A stretch of 59,411 nt of DNA from Colwellia sp. E2M01 (GTDB lineage Bacteria > Pseudomonadota > Gammaproteobacteria > Enterobacterales > Alteromonadaceae): assembly GCF_018860585.1 (NCBI RefSeq), contig NZ_JAHKPR010000023.1, positions 1 to 59,411 of the forward strand, read 5' to 3'. The translations under genes and the position numbers were made by a program. Within the stretch, counting starts at the first letter, position 1, and the number at the start of each line of letters is the position of its first letter. This document shows, piece after piece, positions 18,516 to 28,542 of this stretch. Under the pieces are notes generated by a model that was not told where the DNA came from, did not search any database, and worked only from the letters and a program-made list of their open reading frames with translations.

Positions 18516-19634
18516 ATGAAATTGCTAGTTTTAAGTGTTGGTTTTTCAGGGGTAGAAAAACAAGTAATTAACCACTTAACAAAGTTAGGAGTTAACTTGA
18601 AGGTTATCGAAATGAAAAAGTTTCGTTCAGTGTGGCTTTATTCTATTTTATCTACTTTTCGCTTTTCCTTTTCTTTAAAAAGTTGGATTAAAAGGGCTGA
18701 GGCAAAATATAACGACTATCATGCATCCCCAGCTGCATTTACGATGAAAAGTCGTTGGATGAGTAATAAAGCTAAAAAAGAATTAACTAATTATAATAGC
18801 ATTTTACAAATTTCAGGAACATTTTCTTTAGCAACATTAAAGAAGTCTGAAAAGTTTAATTATTACATTTTGACTGATTACACAAAGTCATTACGTAAGA
18901 CAGAAAAGCTTACTGAAATGAAACGAAAATGGTTAGCCTTAGAGGAAAAATTATACCATTCTGCTGATGGCATATTCGTACCTAGCCAATATATTAAAGA
19001 TTCATTAATTAATGATTACGCAGTACATAAAAGTAAATCACATGTTATTGGTTATGGTTCAAAATTCCCTGTTCAAAGCAACCTAACTACAAGAAAAAAT
19101 ATCTTATTCGTTGGTAATGATTTTGAGCGAAAAGGTGGAAAAAATATTTTAAATGTATTTATAAAGCTGAAGCAAAGAATCAAAGATCTTGAACTTACTA
19201 TTGTTGGACCTAGATTTAATCCATGTCCAGGTGTTGATGGCGTGAATTATCAAGGGCAGGTTTCATGTGATAACGCGCTTTCTACAATATATTCTAAATC
19301 GATATTATTTGTTTTACATCCAGAGTCAGAGCCATTCGGTCTTGTTTTTTTAGAGGCTATGTCACATGGCCTTCCGTGTATAGGTACGGAACTTGACGCC
19401 ATGCCTGAAATAATATCTTCAAGTGGTGCAGGTAGGGTTGTTCCTGTTCATGATGAAAAGGCATTGGAAAATGCTATATATGAAATTATTTGTGATGACT
19501 CTATAAGGGAGAAATACTCATTAGCAGGTAAAAAAGCAGTAGAAAATTTTTATAACTGGACTACTGTCGTGAGTAAAGTAAAAGCTACTATTTTTGACGT
19601 CAATGTCCTTAATGGTGAACATAGTGTTAATTAA
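18516..19634 (+). CDS. GT4-family glycosyltransferase
   Basis: The 372-residue protein has a poorly conserved N-terminal half (KLLVLSVGFSGVEKQVINHL) and a typical donor domain: KNILFVGNDFERKGGKN (about 193-210) and the E-x7-E element EPFGLVFLE. AAAGGA at 18504-18509 supports the start. The 90-base gap before it is the widest among the transferase genes. The flippase gene begins inside its 3' end. Sugar specificity cannot be inferred. Confidence 0.87.
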   Translation: MKLLVLSVGFSGVEKQVINHLTKLGVNLKVIEMKKFRSVWLYSILSTFRFSFSLKSWIKRAEAKYNDYHASPAAFTMKSRWMSNKAKKELTNYNSILQISGTFSLATLKKSEKFNYYILTDYTKSLRKTEKLTEMKRKWLALEEKLYHSADGIFVPSQYIKDSLINDYAVHKSKSHVIGYGSKFPVQSNLTTRKNILFVGNDFERKGGKNILNVFIKLKQRIKDLELTIVGPRFNPCPGVDGVNYQGQVSCDNALSTIYSKSILFVLHPESEPFGLVFLEAMSHGLPCIGTELDAMPEIISSSGAGRVVPVHDEKALENAIYEIICDDSIREKYSLAGKKAVENFYNWTTVVSKVKATIFDVNVLNGEHSVN

Positions 19635-21069
19635 AAGAACATTTCAATTTTTACCAGGCCAGCTATTTGCGCCTTTAGCACAATTTATATCCATAATTAT
19701 TTGGACGCATATTGCTAGTGCTGAAACTATAGGTATGGTTACTTTAATTAGTACTCAACAGGAGTTAATTAGAACAGTTTTTATTGGGTGGTGGTCACAT
19801 TATTTATTAAGGTTTATTACGGATAAAACTAAAAGTACAGATGGGTTACTCTCTACTAATAGAGCTATTTTATTAATTTCTTCATTATTTCAATTGATTG
19901 TAGTTTGTGCGTTTTTAACCATCTTTTTTAGTCAGCAGCTGAACCTAGCACTTATCGTTATTACAATTATTTTCGTTATATTTAGAAATATTAATCTACA
20001 TAATTTATCAATAACATCAGTTAAAGGAAAGGTGTTCCAGTACAATTTACTCGCTTTATCCGGTCCCGTTTTAGGTTTGTTGATAGGCATATTTTTCTTA
20101 TTAAATTTTGGTGATAATGTTATTTGGCCTCTTGCAGGTTATGCGATTGGGGAAGTTGTCGGCTTTTTAATATATACCGCTTTGAATGGCATTAAAAAAG
20201 ATATGTTTAATGTTAATTGGCAGATTTTATCCGATGCAAAGCGTTATAGTTTACCTATTTTAATCGCTGGTTTTTTTGGCTGGTTATCTATTAATGCTGT
20301 TCGATTTATTATCGAGATTAAGTTAGGAATAGATGCTACAGGTGAATTTTCCGTAGGTTTTGGTTTAGGGCAAAGGGCTGCTAGTTTAGCGTCTATGTTG
20401 GTCACTGCTGCTTCACTTCCATTAGCTATTAGCGTTATGCAAGAAAAAGGATATTTACCAGCCATGAAGCAGTTAGCAGATAATTTTGTATTGTTAATTA
20501 CTGTAATGTTTCCTGCTCTTGTTGGTATGTACGCTGTTAGTGATTTGTTAGTCGAATTACTTATTGCAAAGGAATTTTGGGAGGTAACAATGGATGTTCT
20601 TCCGTGGGCAATATTAAGCGGGGGGATTTTTGCTATTTTATATAACTATATAAATCATTATTTTATTATTGCAGATAAAACAGGCTTTTTAATTTATATA
20701 GATTCAATAACCGCCGTTGTTATATGTATTATTGCTTTCCCATTAATTGATATTTTTGGTCTCAAAGGGGGAGTAATAGCTATGTGTTTAGCGAGTGCTT
20801 CAGTCGCTATATCAATGCTTATTTATTTATTGAAATGCACAGAATTTATTTTTCCAGTAAAGCCTTTTTTAAAAATAAGCTTTTCAGTATTAATAATGTA
20901 TATCTTGACTGTATATACTCAAAGCTTTTTTGCTAACACAATATATAAATTAACCACCTCAATTGTTGTGGGTATATTTGTATATATTGTATGTTCAGCT
21001 TTTATTTATCGAAAACAGATTGTCAGCTATATGAGTAAATCATTTGAAATTAAAAGGAAAGAGGTATGA
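19612..21069 (+). CDS. Wzx-type polysaccharide flippase (MATE/MOP superfamily)
   Basis: About 485 residues with 12-14 membrane helices fit the Wzx/RfbX family that flips undecaprenyl-linked repeat units across the inner membrane. The frame opens at a TTG (19594), with ATGs at 19603 and 19612. The last is used here because it places the first helix close to the N-terminus, but no start has a convincing Shine-Dalgarno. The gene overlaps the upstream transferase and shares an ATGA overlap with the polymerase gene at its end. Flippase and polymerase side by side indicate a Wzx/Wzy-dependent pathway. Confidence 0.85.
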   Translation: MVNIVLIKRTFQFLPGQLFAPLAQFISIIIWTHIASAETIGMVTLISTQQELIRTVFIGWWSHYLLRFITDKTKSTDGLLSTNRAILLISSLFQLIVVCAFLTIFFSQQLNLALIVITIIFVIFRNINLHNLSITSVKGKVFQYNLLALSGPVLGLLIGIFFLLNFGDNVIWPLAGYAIGEVVGFLIYTALNGIKKDMFNVNWQILSDAKRYSLPILIAGFFGWLSINAVRFIIEIKLGIDATGEFSVGFGLGQRAASLASMLVTAASLPLAISVMQEKGYLPAMKQLADNFVLLITVMFPALVGMYAVSDLLVELLIAKEFWEVTMDVLPWAILSGGIFAILYNYINHYFIIADKTGFLIYIDSITAVVICIIAFPLIDIFGLKGGVIAMCLASASVAISMLIYLLKCTEFIFPVKPFLKISFSVLIMYILTVYTQSFFANTIYKLTTSIVVGIFVYIVCSAFIYRKQIVSYMSKSFEIKRKEV

Positions 21070-22322
21070 ACACTTTACCTAAAATACCTTTCCTTTTTAT
21101 TTTATTATCAATGCTATCTGTATTTGTATTATCAGGTGATGTTTTAATTCTGTTTGGCTATAACTTTTTAGCTGAGGGGGGGAGTTTTCTATTTAAAATA
21201 CATCCTTCATTTTATTTATTATTCTTAGCTTATATTTCTATTTTCCTGTATAAAAGTGGGTCGGGCTTTTTATATAAGATTTTATTTGAAAAACAAAACC
21301 TTAAGTTACTTATTGCGTGCTTGTTTTGTTTTTTCTATCAAGTATTGATTCTTAAGCAACCTATGGCCCCCTTTATTGTTACTTGGTTATTTCCTGTTCT
21401 TATTCTTTGTTTATACAAAAAATTTCATCCTTCCCAAATAAAATTTACTTATCAAGTAGTGATATTGATTATTTCATTTAATGCATTGATGGGAATTTTA
21501 GAGTATGCGCAAGGTGGTACTTTTATTTCTAAAAATTACTTTTCTATGGAGTCTGAGGAATTATTAGATATTTCAGAGTGGGGGTTTCAACGAGCTAATG
21601 CGCTTTATGGACACCCATTAATTGCTACATTAATCTCTGCTATAGTTGTTGCGGGGTTTTATGCTAAATCACTTGTCACCACCTTAACGAGAAATGAATC
21701 AATTTGTTTTTTTCTATCGTTATTATCATTACCTGCCTTTGGTGGTCGAACCTCTATCGCTGTAAGTTTATTAATACTAACTGTGATAGCAAGTATAAAA
21801 TTTTATAGGGTACTTAAAGGCGTACATATTCCTCAAAAGAAGATGATTCTTATTGTTTCTTTGATTTTAACAATGCCCGTTATTTTATTACTCATGTTTG
21901 ATTTAGGCTTGTTTGATTCTGTGTTGGACCGATTAGCAGATGATAATGGAAGCGCAGAAACTCGATTAACGGCTTTTTATATTCTATTTGATACTTCGGT
22001 CGTAGAGTTATTATTTGGAGATGTTTACCACCAGCTTTTTTATCGTCAGTTACTTTATGGCACAAAGTATGGTATCGAGATTTTTTGGTTAGCTATTATC
22101 TTACAATATGGAGTTTTTGTGTCTATAGCGCTAGTTTATATCTTGGTAGTCATTCATAAGTATATTTATAAACATATAGGGCATTTTACCTTATGGCCTA
22201 GTTTAGCTTTTTTGTTAGCACTTTCATCAGGCACCGGACTTGCGAGTAAAAGTTTGATGTTGTCACAGTTTATTATAATTTCTTTATTTTTATTTAATCA
22301 ACATGTTACCGATAAAAGTTGA
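21066..22322 (+). CDS. Wzy/VpsF-like polysaccharide polymerase
   Basis: The 418-residue protein has about ten membrane helices with a larger periplasmic loop around the middle (SKNYFSMESEELLDISEWGFQRANALYGHP, here only described by its ends at about 155 and 184). A GGRTS motif is present at about residues 225-230. It resembles the O-antigen ligase/polymerase group including VpsF, which joins flipped repeat units in the periplasm. These proteins are poorly conserved, so the call rests on topology and on its position next to the flippase (ATGA overlap). Confidence 0.78.
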   Translation: MNTLPKIPFLFILLSMLSVFVLSGDVLILFGYNFLAEGGSFLFKIHPSFYLLFLAYISIFLYKSGSGFLYKILFEKQNLKLLIACLFCFFYQVLILKQPMAPFIVTWLFPVLILCLYKKFHPSQIKFTYQVVILIISFNALMGILEYAQGGTFISKNYFSMESEELLDISEWGFQRANALYGHPLIATLISAIVVAGFYAKSLVTTLTRNESICFFLSLLSLPAFGGRTSIAVSLLILTVIASIKFYRVLKGVHIPQKKMILIVSLILTMPVILLLMFDLGLFDSVLDRLADDNGSAETRLTAFYILFDTSVVELLFGDVYHQLFYRQLLYGTKYGIEIFWLAIILQYGVFVSIALVYILVVIHKYIYKHIGHFTLWPSLAFLLALSSGTGLASKSLMLSQFIIISLFLFNQHVTDKS

Positions 22323-22402
22323 GATCGATCAGACTGAAAAGCAGTCATGAGGCTATATCGTAATTTTATTAAGTCATAGATTTAATAACCGTGAGGCAAG
22401 CT

Positions 22403-23359
22403 ATGAATAGAAATATATCACTTGATTTATTAAAGCTTAGTATGGCTTTGATGGTTGTAGGGATCCATACAGGTTTTTATAGCGAATTTAGTCCATTGCT
22501 CAGTTACTTATTTATTGAAGGACTATTTAGAATTGCCGTACCCGTTTTTTTTATTATAAATGGTTTTTATTTTTACTCAGCTTTAGAGAGAGGAGCGCAG
22601 AGAACTTGGTTAAAAAGAGTGGTTGTGCTGTATATTATATGGATGTTTTTTTATTCTGTTTTTTGGTTTTTTATACCTGAGTTGACCGCTGTTGACTTGT
22701 TAAAGCTGCTTTACCGGTTCTTGGTTGGTTATTTTCATTTATGGTATATATCTGGTTTGATCGGTGCTGCTATTGTTTTGTTAATGTTGAAAGAATTAAC
22801 AACGAAATTCTTATTGGTTACTATTGGTATTACATTTTTTATCGGTGTATTAATACAATATATTGGTAATTATCACCTATTAGAAGGAACACTTTTAGAT
22901 AAGGTTTTTAATAAGCATGAAGCGCATAGAAACTTTATCTTTTTTGCATATCCTTTTTTTTGCATTGGCTTCTTATTTAATAAACATTCTGTCTACAAAC
23001 AGGTACCTCTTCCTATTACTTATTTAATTACAGTATTAGGGGGAATGTTATTGTTGACCGAGTCTTACGTTAATTATATTCAACCTTTGCGTGAAGGTGC
23101 TTTTGATAATTACTTTAGCTTAATATTTATTTGCCCCGCGCTTTTCTTATTATGCCTAAAAAAGCAAGTGAATGGCTCGAGTAAAAACATCGCTTTGTAT
23201 GCATCTGCTATTTATTTTATTCACGTTTTTATTTTAAGTGTTTTACATAAAATTTTTAATATAGAAGCGACATCATTAACCGTTTTAACCATTGTGTTTT
23301 CAATAATAACTTCATTTTTTATTGTGCACTTAAACAAGCGCTTTAAATTTATCTTGTAG
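22403..23359 (+). CDS. Acyltransferase-family membrane protein
   Basis: The product has about 318 residues and ten membrane helices, beginning MNRNISLDLLKLSMALMVVGIHTGF. The histidine of the acyltransferase-3 family lies in the first helix (VGIHTG). A GTG at 22391 opens the frame, but the ATG at 22403 has GAGG seven bases upstream and gives the family N-terminus. It probably decorates the exopolysaccharide with acetyl or similar groups. It is the second of three such genes, and sequence differences suggest different targets. Confidence 0.86.
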   Translation: MNRNISLDLLKLSMALMVVGIHTGFYSEFSPLLSYLFIEGLFRIAVPVFFIINGFYFYSALERGAQRTWLKRVVVLYIIWMFFYSVFWFFIPELTAVDLLKLLYRFLVGYFHLWYISGLIGAAIVLLMLKELTTKFLLVTIGITFFIGVLIQYIGNYHLLEGTLLDKVFNKHEAHRNFIFFAYPFFCIGFLFNKHSVYKQVPLPITYLITVLGGMLLLTESYVNYIQPLREGAFDNYFSLIFICPALFLLCLKKQVNGSSKNIALYASAIYFIHVFILSVLHKIFNIEATSLTVLTIVFSIITSFFIVHLNKRFKFIL

Positions 23360-23399
23360 CTTTAACCCTATAGAGGTTCACTCTATTCAAGGAATGTTC

Positions 23400-24374
23400 A
23401 TGAACACTGAGAGAAGTTTTTCAGTAGACACCCTAAGAGGACTCGCCTGTATATTACTGGTTGCTTATCACGTGGTTGGCAGTAATTATACTAATGGTTT
23501 ACGTATTTCTGATGGTGTGTATCGTGAACTAAATGATTTATTTGCTTTGGTCAGAATGCCGCTGTTTACTTTTTTATCGGGGTATATTTATGCCACCAGA
23601 CCTTATCAATTAAATTTAGGTAAATATGTTAAGGGTAAAGTTAATCGATTAATAATACCTATGTTAACTGTGGGTACTGTCTTTGCTGTTATCCAACATT
23701 TAGTACCTGCAAGTAATCAAGGTATTGAACATTGGTATTTATTACACATATTACCTGTAGCTCACTTTTGGTTTATTGAAGCAATCTTCTTTATCTTTAT
23801 ATTAATGATTCCATTAGAAAAATATAAACTATTATCACGAGGTAAAAGCTTCTCTATTATTTTTGTTCTAAGTAGTTTGCTATATGTAGCGAATATTCAA
23901 ATACATTATTTTGCTATCTCTGGGGTTATATACTTATTACCTTTTTTCTTGGTGGGTTTGGCGGTACAGCGGTTTGACTTATTACGCCTAATTAATAAAG
24001 AAATAAAATGGGGTATGTCGATAATTATTTGTGTACTGATGATTCTGTTATATAACGATAAAATCCCGGCCGAATTTAATCGTGGTTTATTATCATTATT
24101 TATTGGCTGTGTTAGTTGTTACCTTCTACTTGCTTATCAATGTAAGTCTACTTTTTTAGCTAAAATTGGCGTGTTTTCTTACTCAATATATTTATATCAT
24201 GTGTTTTTTACTGCGGGAAGTCGCATTGTTTTTTCAAAATTCGGAATGTTGGATGTAAATATTCTGTTTATATTGTCATTAGTTTTAGGGATTTTAGGAC
24301 CCATTATTGTTGAATTTATTTTCAGTAAAAATAAATATACGAGTTTTGCTCTACTTGGAAAAAATAAACATTAA
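23400..24374 (+). CDS. Acyltransferase 3-family membrane protein
   Basis: The 324-residue protein starts MNTERSFSVDTLRGLACILLV, with the conserved arginine (DTLRG) and the first-helix histidine (AYHVVGS) of the acyltransferase-3 family, and has about ten membrane helices. Two ATGs are in frame (23394 and 23400). AAGGA at 23389-23393 is six bases from the second, which is chosen. It is the third acyltransferase of the operon and the last gene before the export machinery. Confidence 0.87.
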   Translation: MNTERSFSVDTLRGLACILLVAYHVVGSNYTNGLRISDGVYRELNDLFALVRMPLFTFLSGYIYATRPYQLNLGKYVKGKVNRLIIPMLTVGTVFAVIQHLVPASNQGIEHWYLLHILPVAHFWFIEAIFFIFILMIPLEKYKLLSRGKSFSIIFVLSSLLYVANIQIHYFAISGVIYLLPFFLVGLAVQRFDLLRLINKEIKWGMSIIICVLMILLYNDKIPAEFNRGLLSLFIGCVSCYLLLAYQCKSTFLAKIGVFSYSIYLYHVFFTAGSRIVFSKFGMLDVNILFILSLVLGILGPIIVEFIFSKNKYTSFALLGKNKH

Positions 24375-24444
24375 TTTGATTGGTGTGTATCTTGCAGGGA
24401 AGAGAATGTATTAATTACAGATAAAAGTTATTTTAAGGAAGGGA

Positions 24445-25623
24445 ATGAAAGTTACAACATTATTAAAAACTATGCTCCTTATCGTAAGCTTTTCTGCTTT
24501 TGGAGCTGAGCCTGAAGCATACATAACTGAATCAGGCATTGCTATTATTCCCGCTATTAATACAGGGTATAAATACGATAACAATATTTTTAGTCAAGCT
24601 GATGGTACTTCTAGTAGCGGTATTTTCATTATTTCGCCAGTTGTAACCTTTTTACTTGATGACGGTATCAATAACTACCATCTGAACATAGGGGGGGAGT
24701 CAGGTACCTATATTTCAAGTGCTGACGATAACTATTTAACAGGCAATATTAGTTTTAAAAGCCATTTAGAGCCAAGTTATCGATCACGATTTGATCTTTC
24801 TCTTGAGACTAAAAAAGAGGAAGAACCTCGTGGTACAGGGTTAACTGAAGGCTTAGGGGAGTTGCTATTTAAGCCCATACAATTTATTGATCAAACCGCT
24901 CAATTGAAATACGAATATGGCAGTTTAAAATCCAATGGTCGTATAGCAATAATGGGGCGCTATTATAATAAAAACTACACAAACTTTTCTGAGTTAACCC
25001 AATTTAGCAGTTTTTATCAGTCTACTTTAGGAGCTACCTTTTTTTATAGTACTAATTCTAGTACAGATGCTTTTTTTGAACTTAGAGGGGCGGGAATTAA
25101 TTACTTCGAAGCTATAAGTGTTTCACGAGATTCTGATGTATATGCAGCGTTAGTAGGTATTCGCTGGAAGGCAACAGCCTTAACATCGGGTAGTTTTAAA
25201 ATAGGTCAAGAGCAAAAAAAGTTTGCTGAACCTTTACGTAACGATTTTAAAGGAATAAGTTGGAAAGGTTCAATTACATGGCAACCTTTAACATATAGCA
25301 CATTTACTTTTGACACATCAAGACAAGCAAAAGACCCAGATGTTCAAGGTGATTATATTAGTGAAAGTGTTTATGGTTTGAATTGGCGACATAAGTGGAG
25401 CGCAAAGGTTACTTCTAATATTACATACAATTACACTAACGAAGATTATTCTGGTTTTGAGCGTCAAGATAAAACCAATGATCTTTTTTCTAGTATTAAT
25501 TATCAATTTAAACGTTGGGCTGATATAGCTTTTTATATTGAACTGACGGATAAAGACTCAACAAACAATAATGTTATTTACGATAAAAATGTTATTGGTT
25601 TAGATATTACTTTTTCTCTTTAA
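24445..25623 (+). CDS. Outer-membrane beta-barrel protein of EPS locus (EpsL/VpsM/Wzp-like)
   Basis: The 392-residue protein has a signal peptide (cleavage near residue 20, SAFGAEP), then alternating amphipathic strands rich in Tyr/Asn/Gly turns, and ends FSL, as expected of a large beta-barrel. It resembles the EpsL/VpsM group (BBP2-like) found in EPS operons. GGAAGGG at 24437-24443 is a strong ribosome-binding site. It sits directly before a short Wza-like gene. In Myxococcus, related barrels (Wzp) complete export channels when Wza lacks its outer-membrane helices, and the same role is inferred here. Confidence 0.75.
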   Translation: MKVTTLLKTMLLIVSFSAFGAEPEAYITESGIAIIPAINTGYKYDNNIFSQADGTSSSGIFIISPVVTFLLDDGINNYHLNIGGESGTYISSADDNYLTGNISFKSHLEPSYRSRFDLSLETKKEEEPRGTGLTEGLGELLFKPIQFIDQTAQLKYEYGSLKSNGRIAIMGRYYNKNYTNFSELTQFSSFYQSTLGATFFYSTNSSTDAFFELRGAGINYFEAISVSRDSDVYAALVGIRWKATALTSGSFKIGQEQKKFAEPLRNDFKGISWKGSITWQPLTYSTFTFDTSRQAKDPDVQGDYISESVYGLNWRHKWSAKVTSNITYNYTNEDYSGFERQDKTNDLFSSINYQFKRWADIAFYIELTDKDSTNNNVIYDKNVIGLDITFSL

Positions 25624-25645
25624 GAAGGTTCATTTAGAGGTTCAT

Positions 25646-26179
25646 ATGATTAAATTTTTAATGAATATTACGTTGATTTTAATGTTTTTTGTGTCATTAA
25701 CTTCAGCATCTGCGACAGATAAAGACTCTTATATTTTAGGACCCGGTGACAAAGTAGAGATAAAAGTGTTTGGCCAAGATGATTTAACTATTGAGACATT
25801 GTTGGGTAATAGTGGAACAATTAATTACCCTTTTTTAGGCGAAATTTCGGTCACAGGTTTAACCGTAAAACAAGTTGAACTATTTATCGAACAAGGTTTA
25901 AAAGGAGATTATTTAATTAATCCTAGCGTATATGTTCAAGTACTTGAATACCGCTCTTTTTATATTCATGGTGAAGTAAAAAAACCAGGTGGCTATCCAT
26001 ATCATCCAGGTATGACTATTAACCAAGCTGTCGCTTTAGCGGGCGGTTTAACAGAGCGAGCTGATAAAAGTAATATATCGTTATTCAAAGAAGGGGATAA
26101 AAATAAAAAACAAATTGCGTCACTTGATTCAAAAGTTAATGCCGGTGATACCATTACTATTGATCAACGGTTCTTCTAA
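25646..26179 (+). CDS. Short Wza-like polysaccharide export protein
   Basis: The 177-residue protein has a signal peptide (to about residue 23), a poly-export domain (YILGPGDKVEIKVFGQDDLT, about 28-47) and one SLBB domain (FYIHGEVKKPGGYPYHPGMTI, about 107-127). It lacks both a lipobox cysteine and the extra SLBB repeats and C-terminal amphipathic helix that form the outer-membrane pore of E. coli Wza (about 380 residues). It probably forms a periplasmic ring between the Wzc-like protein and the beta-barrel encoded upstream. AAGAAGG precedes the region, and the gene is tightly linked to both neighbours. Confidence 0.88.
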   Translation: MIKFLMNITLILMFFVSLTSASATDKDSYILGPGDKVEIKVFGQDDLTIETLLGNSGTINYPFLGEISVTGLTVKQVELFIEQGLKGDYLINPSVYVQVLEYRSFYIHGEVKKPGGYPYHPGMTINQAVALAGGLTERADKSNISLFKEGDKNKKQIASLDSKVNAGDTITIDQRFF

Positions 26180-26211
26180 CCCTTTTACTAGTTTTTTACA
26201 GTAATTTTATA

Positions 26212-28542
26212 ATGAGTTTTACTATGAATAACACAGAAAATTTGCCGCTAGATGGACAAAAGTTGAAACAAGTTTCGACAGAAGAAATTATTGATATACG
26301 TTACTATATTTCAGTGATCAATAAAAATAAATGGCGTATTGGCTTTTTAGCTTTTGCTGCTGCATTATTTGCGGCAATGATGGCTTTGAAAATAACACCC
26401 ACATATAAAGCAACGTCGACATTGCTTATTGAAGCTGATCAAGCTAAAGCTGTTTCATTTGAAGAAATATATGGGCTTGACTCTAATCGTAAAGAATACT
26501 ACTTAACACAATTTGAAATTTTAAAATCTCGAACTGTAGCCCAAGCAGTTGTTGAGCAATTAGATTTAAAAAATCATCCCGACTTTATTGGGAAACCGTC
26601 TTTTATTAGTAATCTTGTTAAAGATATCAAGAAAGGATTACCGTTTATTCCAGAAAAGAAAGTTGCTGTTATTGATGTTGAAGAGCAAGAAGAGCAGCAA
26701 TTACAATCTTTAGTTAAAAGCTTTTTAGGGCGCTTATCTATTGATCCAGTACGTAAAACCCAGCTAGTTAATATTTCATTTCAAAGCAGTGATCCAAAAC
26801 TTGCAGCTTTAGTTGCGAACACCGTAGGTGAAGTGTATATAGAACAAAACCTTGCCGCTAAAATGGGAATGACTCAAAAAGCTGCTGGTTGGTTGACTAC
26901 ACGTTTATCTGGTTTACGTCTTCGTCTTGATGAATCAGAATCAAAACTACAAAAATACCGAGAAAGTGAAAACCTTATTGATGTAACAGGTACCGCAGGT
27001 GTTACAGGGGTTTTAGGTTTAGTCTCTAATGAATTGTCACAAACGTCTCAACAATTAGTTGTTGAAAGGCAGGTAAGAAATAAATTATTAAATATAGTGC
27101 GCATTATTGATGAATATGGGCGTGATAATTTAGAAATGCTTAGCTCAATAAATGAAATAACATCCCATAATACAATTCAAAACGTTAAAAGTTCTTTGGT
27201 AAATGTAGAGCTTAAAGTATCTGAATTGAGTCAAGTCTATGGTCCTAAACACCCTAAAATGATAGCTGCGAAAGCAGAGTTAGTAACAGTACAAAATAAC
27301 TTATCGGCGCAAATACGTAAATTAATTACTGGTGTTGAAAAAGAATTAACTACTAGTGAACGTAATATTAATGCCTTAGAGCGAGAGTTAGTGCGTATAA
27401 AAGCGCAATATCAAACGGTAACAGCAAAAGAGTATGAATATAAAAAGCTTTCTCGTGAAGTTGAAACGAACAGAACTATTTATGATACTTTCTTCTCTCG
27501 TTCTAAAGAAACAGAAGTAACCAGTGATTTTAATTCAGCGGTAGCCCGTTTTACTGACCGTGCTTATACACCAGTAAGACCAACCAAACCTAATAAACCA
27601 TTAATAGTGATCCTTGCTTTTATGGCTACAGCAGGGTTTGGGATCGTTATTGCTTTTGTCTTTGATGCACTTAACGATACCTTTAAAAATGCTACTGAAA
27701 TAGAGAGTAAACTATCGCAGCGCTTGTTAGGTATGTTACCGCTAGTTCGCTATAAGAAAAAAGCTGGTTTTATGTTGCACTACTTTTTTGATGAAAGTGG
27801 TAAAAAATTTGCTGAATCAGTGCGAACATTACGTACAAGCTTTGTTTTGACACAACTTGATAAAGAAGCAAAAACTATTGGTGTAACATCTTCTATTCCG
27901 GGAGAGGGTAAATCAACAACAGCAACCAACTTAGCTTTTTCTTTGGCGCAAGTTGAGCGTACTATATTAATTGATGCCGACATGCGTAAACCAAGCCTTT
28001 GTAAGCGATTTGACATTGCTTCTTATCACCCAGGGTTAGCTAACTTTATTGCAGGAACCGCAGAGCTTGATGAATGTATTTTTAAAGATGAAAAATCTGG
28101 ACTTATGGTTATGCCTTGTGGTCAACGTCCACCAAACCCATTGGAATTATTATCTTCTCCACGCTTTGTTGAATTACTTGAAAAATTAAAAGAGTCTTAC
28201 GATCGTATTCTTATTGATACGCCACCTGTGCAATCGGTCAGTGATGCACTCGTTATTGCCCAACAAACGGACACTATTGTGTATGTTGTTAAAAGTGATG
28301 ACACTCGTATTGGTACAACCCAAGAAGGTATTGGCCGCTTAATTAGAGTAAATGCAAAAATAGCGGGTATAGTTTTAAATTATGTAGATACTAAAAAATT
28401 ATCAGAATCGGATTCCCATCAAGGTTACTATAATGAGTATACATACGGAGATAATGATTTTTCGGATGAGTCATATGCTCACAGTAGTTTAAATGACCCT
28501 AAAAATAAAAGAAGCAGTGATATGGCAAATAGAAACATATGA
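26212..28542 (+). CDS. Wzc-like polysaccharide co-polymerase / BY-kinase
   Basis: The 776-residue protein controls chain length and export. It has an N-terminal membrane helix (about 42-62), a Wzz domain and long coiled-coil periplasmic region, a GNVR-like segment before a second helix (about 465-485), and a cytoplasmic BY-kinase domain. That domain has Walker A (SIPGEGKSTTA), A' (LIDADMRKP) and B (RILIDTPPV) motifs. The C-terminal tail is tyrosine-rich (GYYNEYTYGDN), the usual autophosphorylation cluster. No clear Shine-Dalgarno precedes ATG 26212 or 26224. It ends in an ATGA overlap with the phosphatase gene, which fits a kinase/phosphatase pair. Confidence 0.93.
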   Translation: MSFTMNNTENLPLDGQKLKQVSTEEIIDIRYYISVINKNKWRIGFLAFAAALFAAMMALKITPTYKATSTLLIEADQAKAVSFEEIYGLDSNRKEYYLTQFEILKSRTVAQAVVEQLDLKNHPDFIGKPSFISNLVKDIKKGLPFIPEKKVAVIDVEEQEEQQLQSLVKSFLGRLSIDPVRKTQLVNISFQSSDPKLAALVANTVGEVYIEQNLAAKMGMTQKAAGWLTTRLSGLRLRLDESESKLQKYRESENLIDVTGTAGVTGVLGLVSNELSQTSQQLVVERQVRNKLLNIVRIIDEYGRDNLEMLSSINEITSHNTIQNVKSSLVNVELKVSELSQVYGPKHPKMIAAKAELVTVQNNLSAQIRKLITGVEKELTTSERNINALERELVRIKAQYQTVTAKEYEYKKLSREVETNRTIYDTFFSRSKETEVTSDFNSAVARFTDRAYTPVRPTKPNKPLIVILAFMATAGFGIVIAFVFDALNDTFKNATEIESKLSQRLLGMLPLVRYKKKAGFMLHYFFDESGKKFAESVRTLRTSFVLTQLDKEAKTIGVTSSIPGEGKSTTATNLAFSLAQVERTILIDADMRKPSLCKRFDIASYHPGLANFIAGTAELDECIFKDEKSGLMVMPCGQRPPNPLELLSSPRFVELLEKLKESYDRILIDTPPVQSVSDALVIAQQTDTIVYVVKSDDTRIGTTQEGIGRLIRVNAKIAGIVLNYVDTKKLSESDSHQGYYNEYTYGDNDFSDESYAHSSLNDPKNKRSSDMANRNI

